Source: Clostridium bowmanii
GTDB lineage: Bacteria > Bacillota > Clostridia > Clostridiales > Clostridiaceae
Direction: 5' to 3'
DNA: 64,000 nt
Assembly (NCBI RefSeq): GCF_018861315.1
Contig: NZ_JAHLDL010000002.1
Coordinates: 1 to 64,000 of the forward strand
How positions within the stretch are numbered: position 1 is the stretch's first letter; the number at the start of each line of letters is the position of its first letter. The translations under genes and the position numbers were made by a program. This document shows, piece after piece, positions 45,101 to 54,981 of the stretch. Below the pieces are notes generated by a model. That model had not been told where the DNA came from. It made no database searches and saw nothing but the letters and a program-made list of their open reading frames with translations.

Positions 45101-48100
45101 GTGAAGGAAGAGATTAAATATTTAATTGAGTGTGCTTCAAAAAATATTTTAGACAAACGAATGGTAGCTAAAATAATATCTCTAATGAATAGTACATCAA
45201 GTGAAAAAAATGAGCAATTTGCAATTGTAGGGATTAGCGCAAATATGCCAAGAGCTGAGGACAAGGATAAATTTTGGGACGTTATAGCTAATTCTACAGA
45301 TTGTATAATAGAATTCCCAAAGGACAGAATGGATTTCGCAAAAAAATATCTTGACTATATTGGTTTTGATAAAGATATAATTTTTGCAAAAGGTGGATAT
45401 CTTGATGTTATAGAAAATTTTGATTATTCGTTTTTTGGAATTACTCCTGCGGAAGCAAAATTAATGGATCCCAATCAAAGATTATTTTTACAAGAAGCTT
45501 TCAATTGTTTAGAAGATGCAGGGTATGGTAATAAGATGTTGTCTGGAAAAAATGTTGGTGTATTTGTAGGATATGACAATTCTACAATAAATGAGTATCG
45601 TCAAATTATATCAGATGTATCACCTGAGGCATTATCACTAGCACTTGCGGGGAATATAATCCCTGCAATTGCTAGTAGAATATCTCATATTTTAGATTTT
45701 CATGGACCAGCATTGGTTATAGATACAGCTTGTTCTTCAGCATTACTTGCGGTTCATATGGCATGTATGGCTATACAATGTAATCAATGTGAATCTGCAA
45801 TTGTTGGAAGTGTAAAGTTAAGTATATTGCCACTAATTTTAGGTGAAAAATTGGGTATAGAGGCAGGTGATTGGAAAACTAAAGCCTTTGATGACAGCGC
45901 AGATGGAACAGGTGTTGGCGAAGGTGTTGGTGCAATTTTTATTAAACCTCTAAAGAATGCTATTAAAGATGGTGATGACATTTATGCTGTTATTAAAGGC
46001 GGAATGAGTAATCATGATGGAAATTCTATTGGGCTTACTGCCCCAAACCCATTAGCTCAAGAAAAAGCAGTTTTAGGTGCTTTAAAAAATGCAGGAGTTA
46101 ATGGTGATACTATATCGTATATAGAGGCTCATGGAACTGGTACAAGGATAGGCGATCCAATAGAAATACAAGGTTTAACAAAATCATTTATGAGGTATAC
46201 AGAAAAAAAACAATTTTGCGCTATAGGTTCTGTAAAAACTAATATTGGGCATTTGGATCATGCATCCGGAATCGCATCTATAATAAAAGTTGCGTTAGCA
46301 TTAAAAAAGAGAAAATTGCCACCCACATGTAACTTTAAATCACCAAATAGAATAATTAATTTTATTAATTCACCATTTTATGTTAATACAAAACTTAGAG
46401 AATGGGATTGCGGTGAAATGCCTCTAAGAGCTGGTATAAATTCATTTGGCTTAAGTGGTACTAATGTTCATTTAATACTCGAGGAGGCTCCTAAAAAACA
46501 GAATTATAATAACTCTGGATCCGCAGTATTACTAATCTCAGCAAAGAATGAATCTTCATTAAAAAAATACCTGGAAAGCATGAGAATATATCTTGAGGAA
46601 ACACAAGAGAGTTTTAATGATATTTGTTATACAACAAGTTGTTGTAGGGGCCACTATTTATACCGGGTAGCAATTGTAGCTGATAGTTGCATGGAGGCAG
46701 CTAAACAAATAAATTATCTGGAAATGAAAAGTGATTTAGTAACAGAGCAAAAGCAAATTTTTTATGGAATAGATGATCAAACAAAATGCAAAAAAGAACT
46801 AATTGATGAGAATATTTTCAAAGTCCCTGATTCTGTGAAAAAAAATATGCTTAGTGATTTAGCTAAAAAGTATTGTACTGGTATAGAAATAAATTGGGCA
46901 AAGCTTTATGAAAAACCTAGTAGAGTTCATTTGCCTCCTTATCCATTTGATATGAAGAAATGTTTAATCGATATACCTTGTGTTGAAAAGGATATAAGTA
47001 GAACTAAAAAACAAATATATAAGAAATCAGCAAAGAATATACAGGTTATTGGAAATTGTTCTGGCGTATCAGAAGAAGTTGTTTCAATAGTTGCAAATAC
47101 ATGGGGAAATATATTAGGAATTAATGAAGTAAATGTTAATGATAATTTATTTAAACTTGGAGCAGACTCTATTTTTGCAATGAAAATATATAATAATTTA
47201 AAAAATCTTATTGGAGAAAAAGTAGTAATAAAAGATATAATGGGCAGTATTGATTTTATAACTCTTGTAAAAACAATGGAGAACAAGTTTGATAATAAAA
47301 GTATAGGAGTAATTTCTCAAAATAAAATTAATGAACATACTTTAATTAATGAATACAAGTTGACTCCCCAACAAGAAAGACTATTTTTAATTAATCTGAT
47401 GGAAAGTGATTCTAAAGCATATAATATGAGTACTGCTATGATAATTGAAGGTAAGATTGATATTATTAAACTTGAGGATTCTTTCAAAAGGCTTATTGAT
47501 TCACAAGAAAGTCTTAGAACATCATTTTATGAAAAAGAGGGACAATTAATTGCTAAAGTACATAATGAAGTTGAATTTTCATTGGAAATTATTGAGTGTA
47601 ACAATTATGATTACGATAGTTCAATTAAAGAGTATATTAAACCATTTGATTTAAATATTGCACCTTTATTAAGAACTGCAGTAATAAAGATATCAGAAAA
47701 TAAGCATTTACTATTATTTGATATTCATCATATTATTTGTGATGGTGTGTCAACAACCATAATAATGGAAGAGTTAATGAAGTTTTATAATGGAGACAAT
47801 AAAAGAGTAACCAAATTAAAATATAGTGATTATGCAATAGAGTTTAATAACAAAAGTCAAACAGAGGATTATAAAAAGCAAGAAAAATTCTGGAAAAAGC
47901 AACTATCCGGAAAAATAACAAGGCTAAATATGCCAATTGACAAAAACCGCCCACAAGTACAAGAATTTGAGGGTGCAAGAATATCAAAGGATTTGTCAAA
48001 AGAACTTACTAAATCCATTGTGGATTTTGCAAAAGATAACTTAACGACAACCTATAATGTTTTATTTGCTGCATTGAATATAATGATTAAGAAGTATACT

Positions 48101-51100
48101 GGTCAAGATGATATTATAATCGGAACACCTGTATCATGTAGGAATAATCCGCAACTTAACAATATTATTGGATTGTTTGTAAATACAGTAGTTATGCGTA
48201 ATTATCTTGTAGGGGAAGATACAGTATTAGATTTAATTAATAAAATAAAAACTAATACCATAAGTGTATATGAAAATCAAGAGTTTCCATTTGACAAAAT
48301 GGTGGAATTATTGGATTTACCTAGGGACTTAAGTAGAAATCCAATATTTGATGTAATGTTTTCAATGCAAAATTTTTCCAAGGCTTCTGTTGATATGAAA
48401 GAACTTACGATTTCACCATATGCTTTTGAAAATAATGTTTCTAAAGTAGATCTTACAGTAAATGCTATTGCGAACGGTGATATTATAAATTTAGAAATTG
48501 AATATTCTACAACTTTATTTGAAAGAAAGACAATAGAGAGAATGATGGAAAATTTGTTTAACGTATTAAATGAGATGGTAAATAAACCTGAAATTACTAT
48601 TGATAGATTAAATATGATTACAAAGGAAGAATTAAAACAACTAAAAGTATTTGGAACTTGCACTACAAATTATAATAAAACTTTAACAATAGCAAGCCTT
48701 ATAGAAACACAAGTAAATCTTACACCAGGTAAGGTTGCATTAATATTTGAGGATAGAAAAATAAGTTACAAAGAACTAAATGAAAAAGCTAATTCACTTG
48801 GAAATCAACTTTTATTAAGAGGCATTAATAAATCAGAATTTATAGCTGTAGTAGCAGAACGGTCCATTGAAATGATTGTTGCATTGTTAGCTATTATAAA
48901 AATTGGAGCAGCGTATGTTCCAATAGATCCGTATTATCCTAAAGAAAGAATACAACATATGATTAATGATAGTGGAGCTACGAGTGTATTATATTATTGC
49001 AAGGATAAAAGTATTATTGCAAACTTTGATAGTTCAATAGACCTTTCAAATGAAAGAAATTACTCCAATGATTTTAGTCCTACAAATGTTATTTTTGATG
49101 AAAATAGTCCAATGTATATGATATATACATCTGGTTCATCAGGGTTACCTAAAGGAGTAATACTTACCCATAAAAATGTAAATAATTTTATTAATGGTAT
49201 TACTCAAATTATAGACATTAATGAAAATACCAAAATACTCAGTGTTACAACTTTTGGTTTTGATATATTTTTATTAGAGAGCTTTTTAATGTTATCAAAA
49301 GGTGCAACTATTTTGCTGGCATCTGATAATCAAATAAACAGTCCAGAATTATTATGTAAACTTATTTTTGAAAATGATGTTAACACATTGCAGTCTACTC
49401 CTCTGAGAATGAAATTAATTTTAAATGAACATAATTCTTCAACAGCAATTAAAAACCTTAGAACTATATTAATAGGTGGAGAGGCATTTCCACTAGAACT
49501 TTTAAAAAATCTAAACAAATTTAAAGATTTAAGAATCTACAACATGTATGGGCCTACTGAAACTACTGTATGGTCAACAGTAAAGGAGCTAACAAACAAG
49601 GGAAATATTACAGTTGGAAAGCCTATAGCAAACACAATTTGTTGGATAGTAGATACAAAAGATAAATTAGTACCTATTGGTTCAGTTGGAGAATTAATTA
49701 TTGGTGGAGATGGAATCTCAAATGGTTATCATAATAGAGAGCAATTAAATAAAGAACGGTTTATATATATAGATTGCCTTAGTTCCGGTAAGATGTTTAA
49801 AACAGGAGATATTGCAAGATGGAATAATAATGGAGAAATAGAAATTTTAGGTAGAAATGATAGTATGTTTAAAATTAATGGTTATCGAATAGAATTAGGT
49901 GAAATACAGAGCTTTCTTGCACAACATGAAGCGATTAAAGAAGTGGGTATTGTAACTGATGAAAAAGAGTATATTTTGGCGTACTATGTAGAAAATTCTG
50001 AAGTTTCCATAAAAGAGCTTAGAGATTACCTATCAAATAAGTTGCCAAATTATATGATTCCTAATAAATTTATTAAAATGAATAGTTTGCCACACACACC
50101 AAATGGAAAATTAGATTTGAAAGTCTTAAAAAGTTTGAAAGTAGAAGGAAAAAAAGTAGATAAGAGATTAATTTTACCACCTACTAACAAAATACAAAAA
50201 TTATTGGTTGATTCATGGAAGAGGATTTTGCAAGTAGATGAAGTAAGTATTGACGACAACTTTTTTGAGCTTGGTGGTAATTCTATGAAGGTAATAATGT
50301 TTATTTCAGATATGAAAAAATTTAATATAAATATTGTTATAAACAACGTATTTAGTCATAACACTATTTTAGATTTAGAATATTTTTTAAATACCATAAT
50401 TAATAAAAACCAAATTAGCAATGTATTTCTAGTAAAGAAAAAAATATTTGATACATTAAATATAAATATAAATATTATAAAAGCAAGAATAAATAATGAA
50501 GAACATGTGATTTATTTCGTGGATGATTATAGTGAAGAAAAAAAAGAAAAACTTTTACAAATGATAAACAAATATATAGATAAGAAAATTTATCCCCATT
50601 ATATTATTTCTAGCGTTAAGGCATTAGAATTGGGTGTTGATAGTTTTGAAGGGGAAAAGATAATAAATATAAATCGAAAAGATTTTGAGTCTATTTTACA
50701 AATGCAGGAAATAAATAACCAGATTATACTAAGTGATATTAATAACAAACATGAAAAGTTTGAAAAGTCTGTATTATTGGGTGAGGTAGAAAAAGAATAT
50801 GGGTTAGCACCAATTCAATATTTCTTCTTAGATAGTCAAAGATACTCAGGCACATTGTTACATTTTGATATTTTATTGAATATTAATATATTTAATAAAG
50901 CTATAAAGGCACTATTAATTAATCAAGGTATTTTTAGATCAACATTAGTAAAGAGAAATGATAAATTGTTTTGGAGTCAACACGAATTAATAAACGATCT
51001 ACAAGTTCCCTTTATTGATATTAGTAATGTTACAGAAGAATGTAAAGTAAATCTCATGAAAAATATTGCAAGTGACTACTATTTTAAAAGTTATGGACAA

Positions 51101-52096
51101 ATTTCTAAATGTGCTTTTAATACATCAAATACTAACAATGATAATAGTTTGTTATATAGAACTTTACTTGTTAAGACAACTGAAAGAGACTTCAACTTAT
51201 TTTTACCTGTAAATCATGCAATATTTGATGCGATGAGTGGAGAAATTGTTAAGGAGATGATTAAGGAATATTATAATAGAATTTTACGTGGAGAAGTAAT
51301 TGGACTCGAAAATAGTAAGCAATATGAAAACTTTGTTTACCAAATAAGAAAAGGACCTGTAAATATAAGTGATGAAGAATTAGTTGAAAAATTAGAAGTA
51401 GATAAATATGTACAATACACAAATTTACTAAATGAAAAAATAAATGAATATAATCGGGATAAAAGCACTTATATAAAGTTTGAAATTGAAAAACATGAGG
51501 GTGTAGATGAGGACAATGCATGGGAAATTTCATTTGAAGTACTTAATAAATTTATTCGAGATTATATGGGTGTAAAAAGTCTTCCATTAATGATTTATTA
51601 TTATGGACGTAATTATGAAAATAAGGAATATTTTAATACGGTTGGTGAATTTATTGATATGATACCAGTTTTTATTGATGGAAACTTAGAACGTTCTAAG
51701 ATGGTTCAAATAACACAAAATGCAATAGCTTTTTCGGAAGAACATAATGTTAATTTTTCAAATTTAGCAAATAATAAGTCACAACAAGTAAGAACTCCAA
51801 AAATATGCCAATTCGTTTCGCAAACAATTAAAAAGCCATCAATAGTATTTAATTTTCAAGGAAAGGTTGAAGAAAAAGAAATGGAATTATTTGAGGACAT
51901 ATTGTATGAAAGATTAATGCATGAACTTAACATGGAAAAATCAGTAAATATACACTTTATGACTAGATATTCAAATAATAAAATACAAGTGGATATAAAT
52001 ATTCCATTTGATTCGCAAGATAATACAATAATTAATTTTTTTGAAAACAACATAGAAAACATTAAAGGTTGTAGCGAGAGGAAATATAACAATTAA
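45101..52096 (+). CDS. AT-less PKS-NRPS hybrid: KS-ACP-C-A(Gly)-PCP-E-like
   Basis: 2331 residues, GTG start behind GGGAG. KS about 37-465 with Cys in DTACSS (near 210), EAHGTGT and NIGHLDHASG. A KS-AT linker and post-AT linker (HLPPYPF, near 611) are kept but no AT lies between them, so malonate must come from the separate transacylase. Carrier LGADSIFAM (Ser 690); no KR, DH or ER, so the keto group should stay. C domain about 750-1170 (HHIICDG), A domain about 1195-1675 with code DILQLGMVWK (Gly-like), PCP Ser near 1727. The C-terminal part (about 1895-2331) resembles an epimerase domain (APIQYFFLD, FNFQGK) but has NHAIFDA for HHxxxDG and YYYGR for EGHGR, so it is probably not an epimerase. 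Confidence 0.9.
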   Translation: MKEEIKYLIECASKNILDKRMVAKIISLMNSTSSEKNEQFAIVGISANMPRAEDKDKFWDVIANSTDCIIEFPKDRMDFAKKYLDYIGFDKDIIFAKGGYLDVIENFDYSFFGITPAEAKLMDPNQRLFLQEAFNCLEDAGYGNKMLSGKNVGVFVGYDNSTINEYRQIISDVSPEALSLALAGNIIPAIASRISHILDFHGPALVIDTACSSALLAVHMACMAIQCNQCESAIVGSVKLSILPLILGEKLGIEAGDWKTKAFDDSADGTGVGEGVGAIFIKPLKNAIKDGDDIYAVIKGGMSNHDGNSIGLTAPNPLAQEKAVLGALKNAGVNGDTISYIEAHGTGTRIGDPIEIQGLTKSFMRYTEKKQFCAIGSVKTNIGHLDHASGIASIIKVALALKKRKLPPTCNFKSPNRIINFINSPFYVNTKLREWDCGEMPLRAGINSFGLSGTNVHLILEEAPKKQNYNNSGSAVLLISAKNESSLKKYLESMRIYLEETQESFNDICYTTSCCRGHYLYRVAIVADSCMEAAKQINYLEMKSDLVTEQKQIFYGIDDQTKCKKELIDENIFKVPDSVKKNMLSDLAKKYCTGIEINWAKLYEKPSRVHLPPYPFDMKKCLIDIPCVEKDISRTKKQIYKKSAKNIQVIGNCSGVSEEVVSIVANTWGNILGINEVNVNDNLFKLGADSIFAMKIYNNLKNLIGEKVVIKDIMGSIDFITLVKTMENKFDNKSIGVISQNKINEHTLINEYKLTPQQERLFLINLMESDSKAYNMSTAMIIEGKIDIIKLEDSFKRLIDSQESLRTSFYEKEGQLIAKVHNEVEFSLEIIECNNYDYDSSIKEYIKPFDLNIAPLLRTAVIKISENKHLLLFDIHHIICDGVSTTIIMEELMKFYNGDNKRVTKLKYSDYAIEFNNKSQTEDYKKQEKFWKKQLSGKITRLNMPIDKNRPQVQEFEGARISKDLSKELTKSIVDFAKDNLTTTYNVLFAALNIMIKKYTGQDDIIIGTPVSCRNNPQLNNIIGLFVNTVVMRNYLVGEDTVLDLINKIKTNTISVYENQEFPFDKMVELLDLPRDLSRNPIFDVMFSMQNFSKASVDMKELTISPYAFENNVSKVDLTVNAIANGDIINLEIEYSTTLFERKTIERMMENLFNVLNEMVNKPEITIDRLNMITKEELKQLKVFGTCTTNYNKTLTIASLIETQVNLTPGKVALIFEDRKISYKELNEKANSLGNQLLLRGINKSEFIAVVAERSIEMIVALLAIIKIGAAYVPIDPYYPKERIQHMINDSGATSVLYYCKDKSIIANFDSSIDLSNERNYSNDFSPTNVIFDENSPMYMIYTSGSSGLPKGVILTHKNVNNFINGITQIIDINENTKILSVTTFGFDIFLLESFLMLSKGATILLASDNQINSPELLCKLIFENDVNTLQSTPLRMKLILNEHNSSTAIKNLRTILIGGEAFPLELLKNLNKFKDLRIYNMYGPTETTVWSTVKELTNKGNITVGKPIANTICWIVDTKDKLVPIGSVGELIIGGDGISNGYHNREQLNKERFIYIDCLSSGKMFKTGDIARWNNNGEIEILGRNDSMFKINGYRIELGEIQSFLAQHEAIKEVGIVTDEKEYILAYYVENSEVSIKELRDYLSNKLPNYMIPNKFIKMNSLPHTPNGKLDLKVLKSLKVEGKKVDKRLILPPTNKIQKLLVDSWKRILQVDEVSIDDNFFELGGNSMKVIMFISDMKKFNINIVINNVFSHNTILDLEYFLNTIINKNQISNVFLVKKKIFDTLNININIIKARINNEEHVIYFVDDYSEEKKEKLLQMINKYIDKKIYPHYIISSVKALELGVDSFEGEKIININRKDFESILQMQEINNQIILSDINNKHEKFEKSVLLGEVEKEYGLAPIQYFFLDSQRYSGTLLHFDILLNINIFNKAIKALLINQGIFRSTLVKRNDKLFWSQHELINDLQVPFIDISNVTEECKVNLMKNIASDYYFKSYGQISKCAFNTSNTNNDNSLLYRTLLVKTTERDFNLFLPVNHAIFDAMSGEIVKEMIKEYYNRILRGEVIGLENSKQYENFVYQIRKGPVNISDEELVEKLEVDKYVQYTNLLNEKINEYNRDKSTYIKFEIEKHEGVDEDNAWEISFEVLNKFIRDYMGVKSLPLMIYYYGRNYENKEYFNTVGEFIDMIPVFIDGNLERSKMVQITQNAIAFSEEHNVNFSNLANNKSQQVRTPKICQFVSQTIKKPSIVFNFQGKVEEKEMELFEDILYERLMHELNMEKSVNIHFMTRYSNNKIQVDINIPFDSQDNTIINFFENNIENIKGCSERKYNN

Positions 52097-52179
52097 ATTA
52101 TTATCAGGGTATGTTTAATTCTATAATTTAACATGGATCGTTTTGAAGTTGAACTACTAAGTGGGGAGTATTTATAATA

Positions 52180-52890
52180 ATGATAGAAGTTTTTGCAGTT
52201 AATATTAAAGATGAGTTTTTGGATAATAATATAAATAGTATAACAGAAAGGTTAGAAAATTATGGAAAACAAAAAGGAAAAGACTTAAAATTTAGATTTA
52301 AGTATAAAGAAGATTTGCTTAGAACATGTGTTGGAAAAATGCTAACAAGAACAAAAATGTGTAGTATTTTAGGCATTTCCAATAAAAATCTTAAGTTTTT
52401 TACAAATACTTATGGTAAACCATACATAATAAGTAATAAAGGTATATATTTTAATATATCTCATTCAGGAGATTGGGTTGTAGGGGTAGTTTCAAGTGAG
52501 GAAATAGGTATAGATATTGAAATGAATCTAGATGTTCAACCAGATATTGTGGATACATGTTTTACAAAAAACGAGAAGGTATATGTATACTTTGAAAACA
52601 AAAATGGTAGTTCAAGTAGATTCTATGAGATATGGACACTAAAGGAAAGTTTTGTTAAAGCGCTTGGCAAAGGGTTATCTATACCATTAGATAATTTTGA
52701 AATATCAAAAGACAAGCTTGAAAAGGAATTGTGGTTTAATTCAGATTATTCTAATAATGTATATTACTTTAAAACATATAAGTTTAAGAATGAATATACA
52801 ATATCAATAGCTAGTCCTTTAAAAGTATTCCCAAATGAAATAAAAATAATTAAGGCTACCCAGCTTTACAGTGAGTTTATCAAATCTTAA
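52180..52890 (+). CDS. Sfp-type 4'-phosphopantetheinyl transferase
   Basis: 236 residues, the normal Sfp length. Family motifs: FNISHSGDWVVG, the Mg site GIDIE, and WTLKESFVKALGKGL (W-x-x-KE-x-x-x-K). It moves phosphopantetheine from CoA to Ser of carrier domains, so it should activate the seven carrier domains encoded in this cluster. The preceding gap of 84 bases contains no terminator. RBS GGGGAG. Confidence 0.92.
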   Translation: MIEVFAVNIKDEFLDNNINSITERLENYGKQKGKDLKFRFKYKEDLLRTCVGKMLTRTKMCSILGISNKNLKFFTNTYGKPYIISNKGIYFNISHSGDWVVGVVSSEEIGIDIEMNLDVQPDIVDTCFTKNEKVYVYFENKNGSSSRFYEIWTLKESFVKALGKGLSIPLDNFEISKDKLEKELWFNSDYSNNVYYFKTYKFKNEYTISIASPLKVFPNEIKIIKATQLYSEFIKS

Positions 52891-52980
52891 ATTAATTAAG
52901 ACTTAATAATAAATTTATTGCTGTTTGTATTAAGTATTTAGTATTCCAACAAATATAAAGTCAAGAATGAGGAGATTAAA

Positions 52981-53697
52981 ATGAAGATAAAATTATTCTG
53001 TATCCCATATTCAGGAGCATCAGCGACTGTGTATTTGAAGTGGGCACAACATTTAAATAAAAATATTGAGATACATGCAGTTGAATTACCAGGAAGAGGA
53101 TTAAAAGCTGGTGAAAAATTATGTACAGATATTGATGATATTGTTGAAAAAATATTTAAGGATGTTTCAGAGGAAATTGATGAGACCTCAGAATATGCTA
53201 TTTTAGGTCATAGTCTTGGGGGACTGATTGCATATGAACTATATTACAAGCTTATGAAGTCCAAATATAAAAAGCCGCTACATATTTTTATATCTGGATC
53301 AAAATCGCCACACTTAAGAATAGACGAAAGAGATAGCTATAAACTGCCATTAGAAAAACTTAAAGACTTAATATTAAAATATGGACTTACTACATCAAAT
53401 GAAATTTTTATGAATAAAGAAGTAATGGATTTTTTCCTTCCTATTATACGGGCAGATTTTAAAATAGGAGATACATATAATTATATAAAAAAAGAAAAGA
53501 AAATAGCTAGTGATATGACAGTATTGGTTGGAACTAAAGATAATAGTATGAGCATAGATGATGCTCAGGCATGGGAAGAACTTGTATCTGGCGATTTTAA
53601 ATTAAAAAAATTTAACGGCGGGCATTTTTTTATAAAAGACTATGAAGATGATATTTTAGAACATATAAATAATACTTTACTTTCCAAAACTAATTAA
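52981..53697 (+). CDS. Type II thioesterase
   Basis: 238 residues, the GrsT/SrfD type: PYSGASATVY near the start, VELPGRG, the nucleophile in GHSLGG (near residue 79), Asp in GTKDNSM and His in GGHFF. Such enzymes free carrier domains from wrong or stalled acyl groups. Because neither synthetase has a thioesterase in cis, a part in product release is also possible. RBS GAGGAG; same operon. Confidence 0.9.
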   Translation: MKIKLFCIPYSGASATVYLKWAQHLNKNIEIHAVELPGRGLKAGEKLCTDIDDIVEKIFKDVSEEIDETSEYAILGHSLGGLIAYELYYKLMKSKYKKPLHIFISGSKSPHLRIDERDSYKLPLEKLKDLILKYGLTTSNEIFMNKEVMDFFLPIIRADFKIGDTYNYIKKEKKIASDMTVLVGTKDNSMSIDDAQAWEELVSGDFKLKKFNGGHFFIKDYEDDILEHINNTLLSKTN

Positions 53698-53758
53698 AAA
53701 AAATATATAACATTGGTTTATACAAAATATTGAAAAGCGAGAGATGGAGTTGTGATTA

Positions 53759-54964
53759 ATGAATAATATAAAGATAGCAGCATTATTTCCAGGACAAGGT
53801 TCACAATATTTAGGAATGTGTGATAAATTTGAAGACAATAAATGTGTAAACACAATATTAGAGCAGGCATCAAATAAATTAGGGTTTGATATAAAGAAAA
53901 TGTGTAATGAAGAAAATAAAGATATTTTTAAAACTGAATATGCACAGCCGATTCTATTAACCGTAAGTTATGCCATGTATAAGCTTTACAGAGAACTTGG
54001 TGGGGAGCTACCTGATATAGCATTGGGTCATAGCTTGGGAGAGTTTTCAGCATTAACATGTGCAGAATGTATAAGTTTTGAGGAGGGACTAGAACTTGTT
54101 AGCATTCGTGGTAAATTAATGAGCACTGTAGTCAAAGGTTATGGTATGACTGCGGTAGTTAATGTTAGTTATGAAAATCTTGAAAAATTAATAAGAAAAA
54201 TGGATGAAAAAATATATATATCTAACTATAACTCTCCAAATCAAATTGTTATTTCTGCTAAGGAAGATATTATTGAAAAATTTGAAAAAGAAATTGAAAT
54301 AATAGGTGGAAGGACAAAACGCTTAAAGACATCGCAACCATTTCATACTGAAATTATGCAGGATGTTGCCATTAGATTTAAGGAATATATAAATGAGTGT
54401 AAATTTTCAATACCAAAGTTTCATGTAATATCTAATGTGACAGGAGAAGTACATAAGCTTGAATTAATTAAAACAAGACTTATACAACAAATATATAAGC
54501 CAGTAAATTTCACACAATGCATGAGAACTTTGAGAAGAAGAGGTATAGACAATACTATAGAATTTGGAGCTGGGAATATATTAACTAAGATAGCTATTCA
54601 AAATTGTAATGAGCTATCAGCATATTCAATGGATGAATATGCTGATAAAAATCAGCTTAACGAGTTAATCAAAATTAATAGTAATAAACCACTATCATTA
54701 TTAAATACAGTAAACCTATGTTTAGCTGAAATAATAGGAACAAAATTTAATAATTATATGGTTGAACCACAAAGACAGTTAAATGATAATTATAAAAAAC
54801 TTGAGTTAATTCGTAATAATATTGAAGAGTCTAAATGTTTAAATCATGAAGATATAGAGGAGAAATGTACTTGGTTACTAAAAAAATGCCTAATGTTAAA
54901 AAATGTTCCTATGGAAGAGCAAAATAATATATTAACGAAAATATCTTTATTATTTAATATATAA
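53759..54964 (+). CDS. Stand-alone malonyl-CoA acyl-carrier transacylase (trans-AT)
   Basis: 401 residues. FabD-like fold: ALFPGQGSQYLGM, active Ser in GHSLGEFSA (near 91), Arg in SIRGKLM and His in QPFHT. The acyltransferase part ends near residue 295; about 100 further residues of unknown, helical nature follow. It is the only acyltransferase in the cluster and should load malonate onto the ACP of the AT-less hybrid, comparable with ItuD/FenF in Bacillus lipopeptide clusters. Confidence 0.88.
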   Translation: MNNIKIAALFPGQGSQYLGMCDKFEDNKCVNTILEQASNKLGFDIKKMCNEENKDIFKTEYAQPILLTVSYAMYKLYRELGGELPDIALGHSLGEFSALTCAECISFEEGLELVSIRGKLMSTVVKGYGMTAVVNVSYENLEKLIRKMDEKIYISNYNSPNQIVISAKEDIIEKFEKEIEIIGGRTKRLKTSQPFHTEIMQDVAIRFKEYINECKFSIPKFHVISNVTGEVHKLELIKTRLIQQIYKPVNFTQCMRTLRRRGIDNTIEFGAGNILTKIAIQNCNELSAYSMDEYADKNQLNELIKINSNKPLSLLNTVNLCLAEIIGTKFNNYMVEPQRQLNDNYKKLELIRNNIEESKCLNHEDIEEKCTWLLKKCLMLKNVPMEEQNNILTKISLLFNI

Positions 54965-54981
54965 GAAGGAGTGAATTGAAG

